A stretch of DNA of 64,000 nt from Dimorphilus gyrociliatus (taxonomy: Eukaryota > Annelida > Polychaeta > Dinophilidae), in contig CAJFCJ010000006.1 in NCBI GenBank assembly GCA_904063045.1, positions 3,674,408-3,738,407 of the forward strand. Direction: 5' to 3'. The notes beneath the pieces are model-generated. The model was not told the origin of the DNA. It worked only from the letters and a program-made list of their open reading frames with translations, and searched no databases. A program made the translations under genes and the position numbers. Below, piece after piece: positions 1 through 12,336 of this stretch (its first letter is position 1; every line of letters begins with the position of its first letter).

Positions 1-221
1 CGAATCCGCGCCATGTTTTGACGAACGGTTCTATGACGTCAGCTGTTGAAAGAAAAACTACAAGTTTTGAAATACTAACATGGGGTTTTCAATAGGAGAA
101 AAATCATTTTATCTAAAATTAGAAGGCGAATTCTGAATAACTAACCAGTAAAATATGCAGAAAAATACGAAAACAGATATCCTTTTCGACTGCTGCGGTA
201 AAGGCTGGAAGAGAAATAAAA

Positions 222-2836
222 ATGGCGGACGACAGTAATGATAACACTACGGCGTCTTCATCTAACGGTGAAGTCGTAGCTACTGATGCTGCGGCTACCA
301 ACGAAAATACACAAGTAAGTTCGGATTTTTCCAGTTTAAACTAGTAAACAAGAGCTGAGTCATCATGGAATGTTCCACGTGCGTCACCCAACAGAGGATG
401 ACTATTTAATGATTCAGACCCGCAACATTTCTTTTAGGGGTCAACATTTAATCGCATCTTACTTTTAATTGCCGTTGTATTTTAGGTCCAACAAAATGGG
501 CAAAATGCTGAAAATCAACAACCTAGGCCTGGCGGATGGGCGATATTTAAATCTTTGTTATTCCGAATGTTCATCATGTATATGATAGCCAGTTTTTTTA
601 GACGCCCTCAACAACAACAAGAGCCTCAAAAAGGTCCTGATGGCAAACCTATGCCATCTTATGGACCAGCAACGAACATGTTTCCCAAAGGATTGGCTTT
701 GGATTTGTATGCTTATTTATCGGAGTCAGAAGTTTTTGATGACTTCAAACCTGAATCATTATTCTGGTTGGAAGAGGAGCTTGAGTATGGAGATTGGACT
801 AGTGGTTTGACGAAAGATGGAACCTATATTAAAGACGGAAAGATAAAGGCCACTCCCGTAATTAATCACACAACTTTAGATAATTTTTCATTATTTTAAT
901 TAAATCTTTCAGACTATTCAAAACAACGGCTCCATATATTTGCATGTTTTCATCGTTAAGGCGGGTAATTCACCTGATCCCAGAGATTCTAGTTACGATA
1001 AAAAATTTACTATCAAGAAAACCAAGCGTTCGTATTTTCTAATTATCATATCTATTGGCTAATTTTATAATGGCTTACAGGATTGAATAAATTTAAGAAA
1101 AGGAAATTTGTCCAAACGGTAAATCTTCTAACTGGAAAAAGCGATGCTCATCCTGATTTAATTAGAGTAAGATATCAAATTTAAAACTCTCTAAAAGCTT
1201 TTAATCAATCGTGTATGTAGGCTCAAAATGAATCAAAATATGAAATTCTTTCCCACTGGCATCCAAATCTTACTATTAACCTAGTTGATGATCATACAGC
1301 CTGGACTAGGGGAGCCGTACCAGCTCCCTTAGATGAATGTAAGTTTCGAAATTATAAATTTTTTTTAGTTTATCACTTTACTTTTTTACAGTTATCGAAT
1401 TTCATCCGACTGTTAATCAGTACTATCCTGTTGTATATTTAAATGATTATTGGAATATGAACAATGAATATTTTCCCCTTAATGACACAATCAAGTGAGT
1501 TTTGATATAGTGTTAATATATTTTTTATCTAAATATTGAATATTTTCGCAGAGAATTGAACTTTTCATTAACATTCGCTCCAATGTCACTATTTAAATGG
1601 CAGATTTATGCTGCTCAATCGATGAGAAATAAATGGTATAGTTTCATGTCAGATATGAATGATGGGGACGATGAAGATCAAGACTCATTGAAAGTAAACA
1701 CTTCAACTATTGTAAAAATATTTACTAATTCTTTGTTTTATACAGCAAACTTTAATCGAAACTAATCCGTATCTTTTAGCTTTAACTGTTGTTGTTTCAC
1801 TAGTTCATAGTGTTTTTGAATTTTTGGCTTTTAAAAATGGTAATGTTGCAATACGTAGTGATTTAATCCAGAAGTATCAAATTTATCTTCTTTGTAGATA
1901 TTCAATTTTGGAAAAATAGGAAATCTTTAGAAGGACTCTCTGTTCGATCAGTATTTTTCAATGTGTTTCAGTCATTAATAGTCTGTTTATATGTACTTGA
2001 CAACGAAACAAATTTTGTTGTCAAGGTATCAGTTTTTATTGGATTAGCTATTGAGGTTTGGAAAATTGGTAAAGTTGTAAATGTCAAAGTAAATATTTTA
2101 TACTCTAGTGCGATTCGAAAATTTATAGTAATCAAAATCTTTTCAGTTTGACCGGACAAACAAGCTATTAGGAATTATACCAAAACCATACTATGAAGAT
2201 AAGTCAACTTATACAGAGTCAAACACCAAGCGTTATGATCAAGTAAGATTTGTATATTAACATTTTTTTTACTGAAGTGTGTGTACTTTCAGTTGGCGTT
2301 CAAATACTTATCGTGGGCTTTATTTCCCATGCTTGGATGCTATGCTGTTTATTCAGTTTTGTATCAAGAACACAAAGGCTGGTACTCATGGGTATTATCT
2401 ATGTTGTATGGATTTCTTCTGACTTTTGGCTTTATTATGATGACTCCTCAACTTTTTATAAACTACAAGTTGAAGAGTGTAGCTCATTTACCATGGAGAA
2501 CATTCACTTATAAAGCCCTAAATACTTTCATTGATGACATTTTTGCATTCGTTATTCGTATGCCAACTCTTTATCGTCTAGGCTGTTTCAGAGATGGTAA
2601 TTTTATAATTGACATTTTGATAGACTCTTGAAATTAATAAAAAATTTTCAGATATCATCTTTCTCATCTTCTTATATCAAAGATGGATTTATAAAGTAGA
2701 CCCGAAGAGGGTTAATGAATTTGGAACTAGCCAAGAGATGTTAGATAATCCAGATGCCCAAAATGCCATAGATAATAACGGAGAAAATGAAGCAAATGGC
2801 GAAGATAAATCGGAAACTGAGAAGAAGAATGACTAA
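222..2836 (+). CDS. CLPTM1: CLPTM1 homologue (cleft lip and palate transmembrane protein 1)
   Basis: Twelve exons join in frame to 632 codons: 222-314, 486-857, 913-1027, 1081-1166, 1221-1338, 1392-1494, 1552-1693, 1746-1839, 1898-2088, 2147-2242, 2293-2596, 2652-2836. Human CLPTM1 is about 669 aa. The protein has a short acidic N-terminus, an early hydrophobic stretch, a large luminal beta-rich region containing ILSHWHPN and QYYPV, then several transmembrane helices and an acidic C-terminal tail (EDKSETEKKND). CLPTM1 family proteins are multipass membrane proteins of the ER/Golgi; in vertebrates CLPTM1 retains GABA-A receptors in the ER. The start is the first ATG, with 93 nt in exon 1 fitting a clean donor. 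It lies tail-to-tail with WDR20. Family membership is seen in the sequence; the receptor-trafficking role is family knowledge. Confidence 0.93.
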
Positions 2837-3107
2837 TCTGTTCAAAAAATATTTATGAAATTTCCCTAAGTTGTAAATGCAGTTATGTTACCGCCTGAAC
2901 AAATTGTACATCAATCTGTACGTTTATATTAAGTTGTATAGTTTAATTTATGTATTCTATACTTCATAATACAGTAGAATATAAAATATCTTCTGACTCC
3001 ATATGGAGGTTTTATTAATATACAAAGCTTAGGTCTCTTATCACATTGCTATCATGCAAAACATATAACGCGTGAAAATTATGCTCGATAGAAATTCATC
3101 TATGTAC

Positions 3108-3113
3108 AATAAA
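3108..3113 (+). promoter_or_regulatory. candidate poly(A) signal AATAAA for CLPTM1
   Basis: A canonical AATAAA lies 272 bp past the CLPTM1 stop, in the 540-bp gap between the two convergent genes. In such AT-rich DNA this hexamer also occurs by chance. Confidence 0.3.
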
Positions 3114-3374
3114 TTGCCAAAGGTTGGAGAGCAAACCGATATTTGCAAGTACGTGAAACACGGAATGGTCAACAATAATTATAAAATATTAAGAAATTAA
3201 TATTCAACAGTCTTTTTTCATATTTTTTAACAGATTTGTATCAGTTAGTGGAAAGACTATTAGTTTGGCACAAAGCAGCAGTCGTAGACGTTCAGTTTCA
3301 GCTTTGCCTGCAAAAATGAACGCCAGAAATCACACAAGGCAGTAGAGTGGAATATTTTTTTTCAGATATATCTT

Positions 3375-5176
3375 TCACGTAACATCCTTAACTGAAGATG
3401 GAGATGTTGGTCTAGACCATGTATAGCAGTTTCCTTCATAACATGCTGTAACAAAACATTCCTCCAAGAAATGAACAGATGTTAAGCGTTCGTTAGAAAT
3501 CTTTTTGCAAATTAATGGTTCCAGCAGTGGAACTTCCTCTAGTCTTGGGCATACTGGTGTTCCAAGAACTTTGTCATCCAACGGTTTTACATGGTTAGTT
3601 GAGCCTGATTTGGAAGTGAAAGATATGTTACGTTTGTGTTCCTTCTTTTCGTCTTTTTTGTCCCCTCCTAGAGTAAGATTGACAAATTTATTAGTTAGAG
3701 GTGACTTAGAAGTTTTAGCTGAAGAAGGAGGTGCAAGAGATACTGTCGATTGAACGCCTGAATTGGGAGTTGGCAGAGACGTTGGTCTAGAGGCCGGCGG
3801 TGGTTGCCGTAGGACATCTTCATTAATGTCCCAAAGACATAATTGAGTATCATCACCGACACTAGCCAGTCGATACTCGAGAGGTTTGCACAACGAACTG
3901 TCAAAAGCCACACAATTAATCCATGACTTATGACCACGACCCCTGCAAACAATTCTGCGCTGTTGCATAGAAAATACAGTTACAAGGTCGTCTTCTCCCC
4001 CAGCCGCAACGTAGTAGCCATCAGGTGACCAAGCGCAGTGTAAGAAGGCGCCAAAATAACTACGAAAACTAGTTGTTAATTCCTGCCTGAGCCAGTGGAC
4101 TATTCGGAGATATCCGTCTGCAGAAGTAATAGCTAAATGTTCGCCGTCTGGTGAAAATGAGAGGTGTGTAATGGCGCCAGCGCCGACGACCCAACGATAG
4201 AGGGGATTTCTAGTTGATTTCGTTTTGCAGGTGAACACTGACACAGAGTCTGTATGCTTGAAAGATTGATAATGAGGGGGTTGAGTACATGTTGTTTGCA
4301 GGTCCGTGTTATAAACGTATAACTGTCCACTACTATGGGAAACGACGAACTGGTTTTGAACACCGGGTAACCATCGAACGCAAGTAACACGAGACTTATC
4401 GACTTGTCGCTGTGAGAAATCAATCAATAAAAAGAGTTACACGGAGAAGATTAGTCAACATTTCAATTTCATATTAACAATTGCTACTAATATTAAATAT
4501 GCAAAGTTGATAGGTGTGAGAAACTAAGCTGTTTAGTTCAGAAAAATCTACTTACTTCTTTATTAAATAGTTTACAGTTGAAAACTTCTTTTCGAAGTGG
4601 ATCTATTAACTGTATTTGGCCACCCGAAAAACCAATCAAAAGTGGTAAACTATCAGCAGAAGCCAGTCCTTTATTAAAGTCATGACTTGTAGGCATAGTT
4701 CCCTGATAAGACCGTTTGTCGATTGGTTTTGATAAGTCTGCAGCCTGTAATAAAATTTGCAATCAAATATGGCAAATTCTCTAAATATGGTGATTAAACA
4801 TTTTTCGAATATAATGTATGACTAATGATACAAATTGTTACATATTTTTTATTCTTTACGATAATTACAGAATCGCAATTAGTTTTTTTCAAAATCTTTT
4901 CTATGTTTTTATTAAGCTTATTGCAAAATATCTTACTTTTCGGACTCCTCGATATGGATATACAAATAGTTCACGTCCGGAATTAAAGGCGAATATCAGT
5001 TCTGAACTTTTATCAACGTTTGTTTCGATGAAAGACAATCTGACTGGTGAATATTGAGGCGGGTTTATTTGATTCCTTGTCGGCTTTGAATATTCCGACA
5101 AAGGTAGCAACTTATATTTTCCCTCTCTCGTCACAAAAGCAGTTTTTACTTCCTTGCCTCCGTCGGAGGAAGCCAT
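3375..5176 (-). CDS. WDR20: WDR20 homologue (WD-repeat protein 20)
   Basis: Three exons on the minus strand (5176-4937, 4744-4556, 4409-3375) give 487 codons; human WDR20 is about 570 aa. Exon 1 begins MASSDGGKEV and contains the family's FVTREGKYKLL-like start. Exon 2 has the blade LLIGFSGGQIQLIDP. Exon 3 carries WD blades VTCVRWLPG, ITHLSFSPDGEHLA, LHCAWSPDGYYVAAGGEDD and the RGRGHKSWINCVAFD loop. A Ser/Thr-rich insertion follows and then a final blade ending in FVTACYEGNCYTW. WDR20 is a cofactor of the USP12/USP46 deubiquitinases. Both introns are short with GTAAG donors and CAG acceptors. The 5' end faces ANAPC5 across about 830 bp, so a shared promoter region is possible. Confidence 0.95.
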
Positions 5177-6004
5177 GTTGGATTTTCGAGTTCACCCGGA
5201 TGTTAATATTTTTATTTGATCACGTTGCGTTCGTTTCGATTACGGTGTCCTGCTATTGGTATATATTTATATATATACATATACTGTATAAAGCTGGTTT
5301 TAAAAAAAATATTTCAAGCACGCATTTCGTTACATAATACCTTACCAATAGCAATGTGATTGCTGATAATTGTGTTTCAGCGACCAATTGTCAGCTAAAC
5401 AATGAAAAAATTTTTTAATCTAAATTAACATTCTTTAAATATTTTCTTACCTTTGAATATATAGAGTTTATTCCAATTTTCTCTAAATAAAATATTCAAA
5501 ATAGTCTCATTCTTGACAATAAGACACTCAACATCAAAACGGTCTGGCTTATCAATCTAGTTTTATTCTTTTCTATTTTAGCTAAATCATTTTAATTTTT
5601 TTAAAAACTAGAATAGAACTGAAAAATGGAGGTATGGAACGTTGTTTTCTTATTAACTATGGAAATGAACAATGAATTATTCTTAGGGTTTATTGATTAT
5701 TTGCAGTAATGTCCTTAATTGCCATTGTACTTTGATGAAATCGAACAGTTTCCTTTTGCTCTTGTTGAAACGTGTTTTGTTAAGCATATTATTATTCAAA
5801 GTTAAAAATATTTTTGATATTTTCTTAAGACCTTAACTGTTGTTGATTTTTGAAGCTAGTACAATTGCTTTTTATTAAATAAAAAGTTTAAATTTGGGTC
5901 AATACATTATCACGTGATCCAAATGATCGAGAGAAAACTGGTGATAGAAAGTAATCTTTTGCCTTTTACAAAAATCTGCCAAATGCAAAAGTATTATTTT
6001 TGAG
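5177..6004. other. intergenic gap between divergent WDR20 and ANAPC5
   Basis: This is 828 bp of AT-rich sequence between two divergent start codons. No coding exon, tRNA or repeat could be supported. It presumably holds both 5' UTRs and promoters; no clear TATA element was identified. Confidence 0.5.
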
Positions 6005-8005
6005 ATGGACCGCGAAAATGGAGCTAAATGCATTACTGCAGATAAAGTTGTGATAGCAGTTTTAGTAAGCTGCGTTAGTGAGTTTAGCGATGTTGAATGT
6101 ACTGTTAGACCATCGCAGAATATTGTAAAGTTTTCTGAAGATCAAGAACGCAAGGCGTTCTTCCTCCTATTAAAATATGTCAAATCATGTATTCTTCCAA
6201 GCTTTTCTATATTATGTCGTGAAGTCGATAGTGTTGGGCATCAGCCATTCATCGATATGTTCACAACAGACATAAGGGAACTAACTGATGAAGAATTAGC
6301 TGTGGAGAAACTGCATCAAATTTTTTCCAATCTAGAAAGTCAAAAAGTTGAAACGGGATCTAGTACTGTTATAGGATTTTTTTTCCGTCGATACTTAATG
6401 GCATTTGACTATCTGCAATTCGAAGATACAGCTGATTTGTTGCGCGATGTTAAACTTATTGTTGATGGAAAACTTATGAGCGGTCCCAAAGACACTTTCT
6501 TAGAAGAGCAAGCTAGAATGCTAGAGATAGACGAAAGAAAAGTAGCCCGACCGGTCGAATTGCAAAATATGATAAATGTAAGCTCTAAAGATATTGCTCC
6601 ATTCGTTGCCTATATGAATGCAATGAGAGTAAAAGACTTTCCTGACGCTCTATTTCATTTGCACGCTTACTTTGATAAGAAATACACAAAAAAAACAGAT
6701 ATTTGTGGTGCAGTCTTGGCTCATGCAGGTGCACATTCTTCTTTAGGAATGACACAAAGTGTTGAAGAATGTATGACTGAGTCAGTTGAGGTAGCCCCAC
6801 CTCCTCTTCCTCCTCAATCTCAATCAGCTTCTCATCATCTACCTCAGTCGCCATTTCTAAGTGTTCTGACATGGTTACCCGGTGTACCGAATCTTATGAA
6901 TGTTTATCGTCAACAATTAAGTCGAGCTATGGATATTAAAGACCCAAAACTTGCTGCCAAAATAAGTATTCATGCAACTGTAGCTATGTGCCGTTTAGCT
7001 CAGACAAACAAAAATTTTTCACTGGCTGGTTACATTCAGTTATTAAATCACTGTTCAAATTATTTACATAACGAAAACGATGGAAATTTGCTAGCAGCCA
7101 CTAAGGCTGCATTATTCTATAGATCATCCTTGCCATCTTTATCTGTTGTCTCCTATACTAGCGTTTTATCAGACGTAACTTGTAACGGTGAGTTGCAAGC
7201 AAAAGCTATTGTTGGATTAGCTAGATTGTTTTCACATCGAACGAAATTCTTAGAAAAGCTCTTCGAGCATGCTGCTAGACGTTTCCCACGCTATTCACGC
7301 TACTCAGAGCTCATTGAAGAAGAAAAAGCCAAACTATTAAGACTACCAAAAGTTCTTAGAGAAAATAATATTCCAAAGGCTTACGCTCTTGCGAGTGATG
7401 TTCATAAGAACGATGATACTAAAAGTATTATTACTATATTGTTAGAATCTGAACGTTACGAGGAAGCTTGGAAAATGTTAAGGCTAACAACTAATGAGGA
7501 TATTCTTCCTGTAACGAGGGTGAAGTTATTAGCCTTTGGTGCTACTCTATTACAGTTCACATCACAGGTTGCCTTAGAACCGCTTACACAAGCACTTATC
7601 TTCTGCGATGACTATAACATGTGTTCAGATGAAAAGACGGATATCCTTTTGAGGATCTGCTATCAATTATTGGCTATGCGATTACCAACAAAAGCTTTAT
7701 GGATTGCGAAACAAATGGCAAAAATGAAATGTTTAAATGTTAATAAAACATTAAACGAAGCGAAAATAATTAAGGCTAAAGCTTATTCGATCCTGGGACT
7801 ATTTCCTAAAGCCTTAGGAGTGTTGGAATTAATAGAAAGCGACTGTTTCTCAACCGAAAAACTTATTGGATTAACATATTTTAGAGCAAGACTTTACGAT
7901 GCAACAGGACAGATGAGAAAAAGAAACGAGCAGTCTCAATATTTGAGTAAACTTATTGGATCACGACCGTATCGTTCTAGAAAACTATGTCTGTTGACAG
8001 TTTAG
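6005..8005 (+). CDS. ANAPC5: anaphase-promoting complex subunit 5 (APC5), intronless
   Basis: One uninterrupted reading frame of 666 codons; vertebrate APC5 is about 755 aa. The N-terminal APC5 region is recognisable (FIDMFTTDIRELTDEELAVE, then GFFFRRYLMAFDYLQFEDT). The conserved TPR entry follows (APFVAYMNAMRVKDFPDAL, then FHLHAYFDKK) and a long all-helical TPR half. APC5 is a scaffold subunit of the APC/C ubiquitin ligase that marks mitotic cyclins and securin for degradation. A proline-rich linker (PPPLPPQ) near residue 265 separates the two halves. No intron is present, unlike most neighbouring genes, so retroposition is possible, although the frame is intact. An AATAAA lies 42 bp after the stop. 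Confidence 0.88.
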   Translation: MDRENGAKCITADKVVIAVLVSCVSEFSDVECTVRPSQNIVKFSEDQERKAFFLLLKYVKSCILPSFSILCREVDSVGHQPFIDMFTTDIRELTDEELAVEKLHQIFSNLESQKVETGSSTVIGFFFRRYLMAFDYLQFEDTADLLRDVKLIVDGKLMSGPKDTFLEEQARMLEIDERKVARPVELQNMINVSSKDIAPFVAYMNAMRVKDFPDALFHLHAYFDKKYTKKTDICGAVLAHAGAHSSLGMTQSVEECMTESVEVAPPPLPPQSQSASHHLPQSPFLSVLTWLPGVPNLMNVYRQQLSRAMDIKDPKLAAKISIHATVAMCRLAQTNKNFSLAGYIQLLNHCSNYLHNENDGNLLAATKAALFYRSSLPSLSVVSYTSVLSDVTCNGELQAKAIVGLARLFSHRTKFLEKLFEHAARRFPRYSRYSELIEEEKAKLLRLPKVLRENNIPKAYALASDVHKNDDTKSIITILLESERYEEAWKMLRLTTNEDILPVTRVKLLAFGATLLQFTSQVALEPLTQALIFCDDYNMCSDEKTDILLRICYQLLAMRLPTKALWIAKQMAKMKCLNVNKTLNEAKIIKAKAYSILGLFPKALGVLELIESDCFSTEKLIGLTYFRARLYDATGQMRKRNEQSQYLSKLIGSRPYRSRKLCLLTV

Positions 8006-8046
8006 AAACGCCATCTACCGCTTTAACCCAACCATTTTGAAATAGT

Positions 8047-8052
8047 AATAAA
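8047..8052 (+). promoter_or_regulatory. candidate poly(A) signal AATAAA for ANAPC5
   Basis: AATAAA lies 42 bp downstream of the APC5 stop codon, a normal distance for a short animal 3' UTR. Confidence 0.45.
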
Positions 8053-8118
8053 AACTACTACTGTTTACCTATTTTCTAGAAAAAAAAGATGTACAACTTA
8101 AATGATAATTTTTCTTAG

Positions 8119-8119
<1 letters not shown>

Positions 8120-8148
<29 letters not shown>
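8120..8148. repeat. (CT)n microsatellite
   Basis: About 14 uninterrupted CT units in the 3' flank of ANAPC5. The remaining gap to 8630 is AT-rich, with a run of ten C residues near 8374-8383, and shows no gene. Confidence 0.95.
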
Positions 8149-8150
<2 letters not shown>

Positions 8151-8630
8151 GCCCTTTAATAATTCTATTTGGCAATATTTATATTAATTAACATTTATTA
8201 TAGATACATATAATAAAGAAACGTACACTCTCTACAGACATTGTCCATTTTTATCATGGAAATAATATAGTAATATATTTTCACCAATTATAAAAAAACA
8301 GATTCATTCAAAAATGAATAAATAAAGCACCAGATGGGTGTTTATACCTTTTTTGTTGTTTTGTTCACTCCCACCCCCCCCCCGTTTAGCACTCAATTAA
8401 AGCTATCAGATAGACAAAAGTATAAAATTTATTAGTTACCTGATTTATGGAAAACTGATTAAAATTCTTATTTAAACAATATTGTAGTATGTTTATTTAT
8501 TAAATTTGTGTTTTTAAATAACTTTTGTGTGCAAAACTTGAAATTGTTTTAATTTAAACAAAAAGTAGAAAGTTATCAAGTTATTAATGTTATTATTCAT
8601 TGGCAAAATGATAGGATTATATAGTGTTCT

Positions 8631-11176
8631 TTAAGGTTGCTCTCTTCCCATACAGTTTTTGTAATCGCTGTAATCTACATTTTCTATAGAACATAATTGA
8701 ACTGATTTACACTCTCCTGTACAAGTTTCATTAGGGTCGTATAAAACACCATTCATTTGATAATATTTATCAAATAGGCTTCCATCCAACCTCAATTTTT
8801 TACTTAACGTTGCCATCTGTTCATGACTAGCAGATGACAATTTGTATAAATCTGTAAAATTATAAAGAGACTTCCAGTTGGGTTTATTGTCATCGTTAGC
8901 CTTTTTTAAATCTAGATAAAATTGATGATAATCTAAAGTTGTTCCAGTGTTTCTATCATATTTTATAAGACGAATAGCTGGATTATTGCCAGTTCCACCA
9001 ATTACACCTGGTAGCTGTAATATATTATTTAATAGCTATGAATAGTAAATAATGACTGAAAGAGGAAACCTAAGGAGCACACGGAACGTATGTAGGCGGC
9101 GGAGGAGGAGGAGGACTATTAAAGAGTTATAAAACAAGATATCTTACGGTTGTTTCCCATGGCGTTATTGCTGAATTAAGTAATATTGATGATACGACTT
9201 CTGCTTTATCTGTAAATACATAATTAGTCATTAATATAATAAACTAGTCATATTATCTATTTCTAGTAATTAAATATAGAGAAAATGAAAAGACAAACCT
9301 GCCGAGAGAATAATTCTAAAACTGTCCGTATGGTGGTGCGCCATATGAACGGCTGATATTATATTCGAGTACTTTTGCAGGAGACGGACAAAGATTTTAT
9401 TGTGAATTTCGTCAAACCAATTTTTTTCTCTATGTTTTTCAAATTGACCTGGAGGAACGTGACCTAACAAGACAGCCTGTTTTGCATAAAGATTACATAA
9501 AGTTAGTTAAAAATTTTACTTGTTTAAATGTATAGTTATTTATAGATATCATTTAATTAATAACTCAATTGTAATGATGTTTTCATATTATATTATAGTA
9601 CATATCCTTCAATGGTATCAATACAATTGTATATATTATACTTATAGATAAACATATATAGTTTTATATGGGTACATATAACGTATTTACTATCAGTTAT
9701 ACCCGCAACTATTATTGATGTAATGAATTTATAGAGGAAAAATAACAAAAAACCTCTTTCTACAAACCTTTTTGCCTTTTTCTCTAATATCTTGTAGTGT
9801 CCTATCCAACCAAGAAAATTGGCCTGCTGGATCAGGCTGCCAATTTGATCCTGTTGTTAATTTGTTACTTTGATAGTAGAAGTTTGTATTAAGTACAATC
9901 ATTGTAAAATTTGAATTAGGTACTTTAAGTTTATAGAAACCGGCTGAAAATTGAAAGAAAATGATTAAAATATTGCGCTCCTTCTTTGAAAAAGAGAGGA
10001 TGTCCTCTTTTAGGATAGAGAACCACCTTCTTTAAAAGTATCTACAGAGTCTTGTGTTTTTAACCACATGTTCCATCTTTGCCCCAATTCTGTATAGAGC
10101 GGTGCGCTATACGGAGGTAATTGACTCTTAGGACTCCAATCATGATTTCCCAAAGCTGAATAGCATTGAACGTCCGGAAAGTATCTTTCAATAACATCCG
10201 TCAAATTAAAGATAATTTCTTTTACAACTTCAATATTTAGGAAAGTATCATTGTATATATGGGGTGTATCATCGCTGAAACGATAAAAATTCATAACTTA
10301 CCATGGCATTTTCCATACAGAAATTATTTCAATGCCTATACTATTTCTCTCCATTTATTTTTGAGATAAATACTTTTAAATGACACGTAAAATAAATTGA
10401 TAATAACATAAAAAGACCTTAATATATACTCTACTTAAAAAGTACACTTTGGTATCAAATAATTATGACACAACTAAAGCTTCTCTTGTCTTCGGTATTA
10501 TTAATCGTAATAACTGATAACTATTATTAAGTTAGCGTGCTTAAAATTATAAGTATAATCTTGTGATAAACAACCTAAATACATAATTTTGATTGTATTA
10601 TACTATTATTTCAGCAGGTTGAATGTGTATGCAATTAAGTGGATATCCTATATTATATATATATATATATAACTGTATATGTGTATACAGCATGTATTAC
10701 GTTTCTTCTAAGCATTTGCTAAGCGTTAAAACTACAATTTAACGAAGCTTATTTACTTAAGATGTTTTAAAAGTCTAGACTCTTTCGCTATTTATTTATC
10801 TTTTACCCTGTCCAAATGATGAAATCAGGATTTGGGTACTCCTTTTTCATTGCTTCGAAGGCACTCTCAATTAATTTCATTGGCGAATCGCATAGGAAAT
10901 TTCCATAAGGTCCAAATCTGGGATGGCCACTTTCATTTTTTGAGCAAGAGCCACCACCTAGTCCTTTGATATACGTGTGATCCAAATGCATATCAGTCAC
11001 ATGCCAAAAATAACCTTTTAATTTTTAAAAAATACTGTTTATTATCATATGTTTCACTGATTTCATTGAAAAAATCATTTAATTAAATTTTAATTCTAAT
11101 TACCTTGGCAATTGATGAAACTAGATAAATAAACAATAACCAGAAAACTGGAGTATATTCGCAATGATATATTCAT
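8631..11176 (-). CDS. acid sphingomyelinase-like phosphodiesterase 3 (SMPDL3 type)
   Basis: Seven exons join to 442 codons: 11176-11104, 11014-10807, 10274 to about 10027, 9943-9768, 9476-9299, 9209-9148, 9014-8631. Exon 1 is a signal peptide (MNISLRIYSSF...). The mature enzyme starts GYFWHVTDMHLDHTY. Calcineurin-like metallophosphatase motifs follow in order: DMHLDH, IIWTGDDTPH, ALGNHDW, LLGHVPPGQ and a C-terminal AHHHTDSF metal site. This is the family's set of Asp/His/Asn ligands for two zinc ions. The C-terminal Cys-rich tail (CTGECK) is also typical. The family includes secreted or lysosomal phosphodiesterases; human SMPDL3A cleaves nucleotide substrates. SMPDL3A and SMPDL3B types cannot be separated here. 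The exon 3 donor is ambiguous between two positions 3 nt apart. Confidence 0.93.
10654..10672. repeat. (TA)n microsatellite in an SMPDL3 intron
   Basis: A short TA tract in the 530-bp second intron of the SMPDL3-type gene, unusually long for this gene set. Confidence 0.85.
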
Positions 11177-12336
11177 ATTTTAATTATCAATCTTGTACTC
11201 CGATCAGCTCACAGGAAGAAATGAAGATTATTAAATGATAAGACATAGATTTATATCATAGTTTTTTTTTCAAGAGTGCTTTTAAGAGATTTTTAAATGT
11301 AAAAAAATTAAAGTTTAACTGGTATCTATTAATTAGACATTTAAATAAAGAAGACAGCTACAGATAGGATAGATATATTGATATACGTATAGATAGATAG
11401 TCTGAGAAAAGATGCTAAAATAGCCTAAATCTTAATAGTTAATTATTGCCGAGAAGATATTCGTCAACATTCGTAAAAGAGTTTTCAAACTCTGAAAAGA
11501 TATTTACACGAAGAAGAGTATTATCTAAAAAAAATATAGTCAAATCTTAATAACAAAGAGTTCTATTGTTTAAAGAATACGAAATATGAATATATTTTAA
11601 ATGGAAAATTTCATATCTATCTCAATCAAAGACACTTTTAGATACTGTAAACTAATAAATAATTTAACTTTTCGTCCTATATTTGTCACCATGATTTTAT
11701 CCTGTACTCGGAATGGCGAAACTTGTCGATAAAGTACTTGTTGAACTTGTAAATGAGAAAGAATAATAGCTCTTGATTAGTTATTAATGCATACTTTTCA
11801 AGATATTCTTGTAAAGAGCTTACCAATATACTAAATTAATTAAATATATACTATACAGTGTAAAATATGACCTTAACTCGTAGCCATACATACAAATTTA
11901 TAGTTGCAAAATAAGAAGGAGTTATTAAAGAATAGCCTTAATAACACAACAACTACTTGTTAAAAAGTGCTGATTTCATCATGCTATTTTCTTTCCAACT
12001 GTTTTGTTAAGTAGCCTTACATTTAATCTTTTTTTTTGATTAATTTCTCCTAGTTCAATGATTTTCATTTATTATTAAAGTGTTTCATTTGATAGACAAT
12101 ACATCTATCTTCTAAGAACGGTGACTTAGTTTAATGATCTTTACAGCTGATTTGGTATATGTGTCCATTATTTACTGTACGAGTTTCGAGTGTATTTTGT
12201 ACCAATTGTAACGCCTTCACATTAAAAATGACTAACACTTCTATTTAATAAATTTAATCAAGTGTTACGTTCCTTTCTACATATTTTTCTATATATGAAT
12301 ATACTGTCACTAATTTTATTTAATTAGAGAATCGCT
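11177..12336. other. intergenic gap, no gene seen
   Basis: This is 1.16 kb of AT-rich sequence between the divergent SMPDL3-type and class C GPCR genes. Both strands were read for exons and none could be supported. Confidence 0.5.

Noticed and set aside
6585..6872. 95-codon antisense open frame inside ANAPC5
   Set aside because: It is the shadow of a strongly coding sense strand; no splice or start context supports it.
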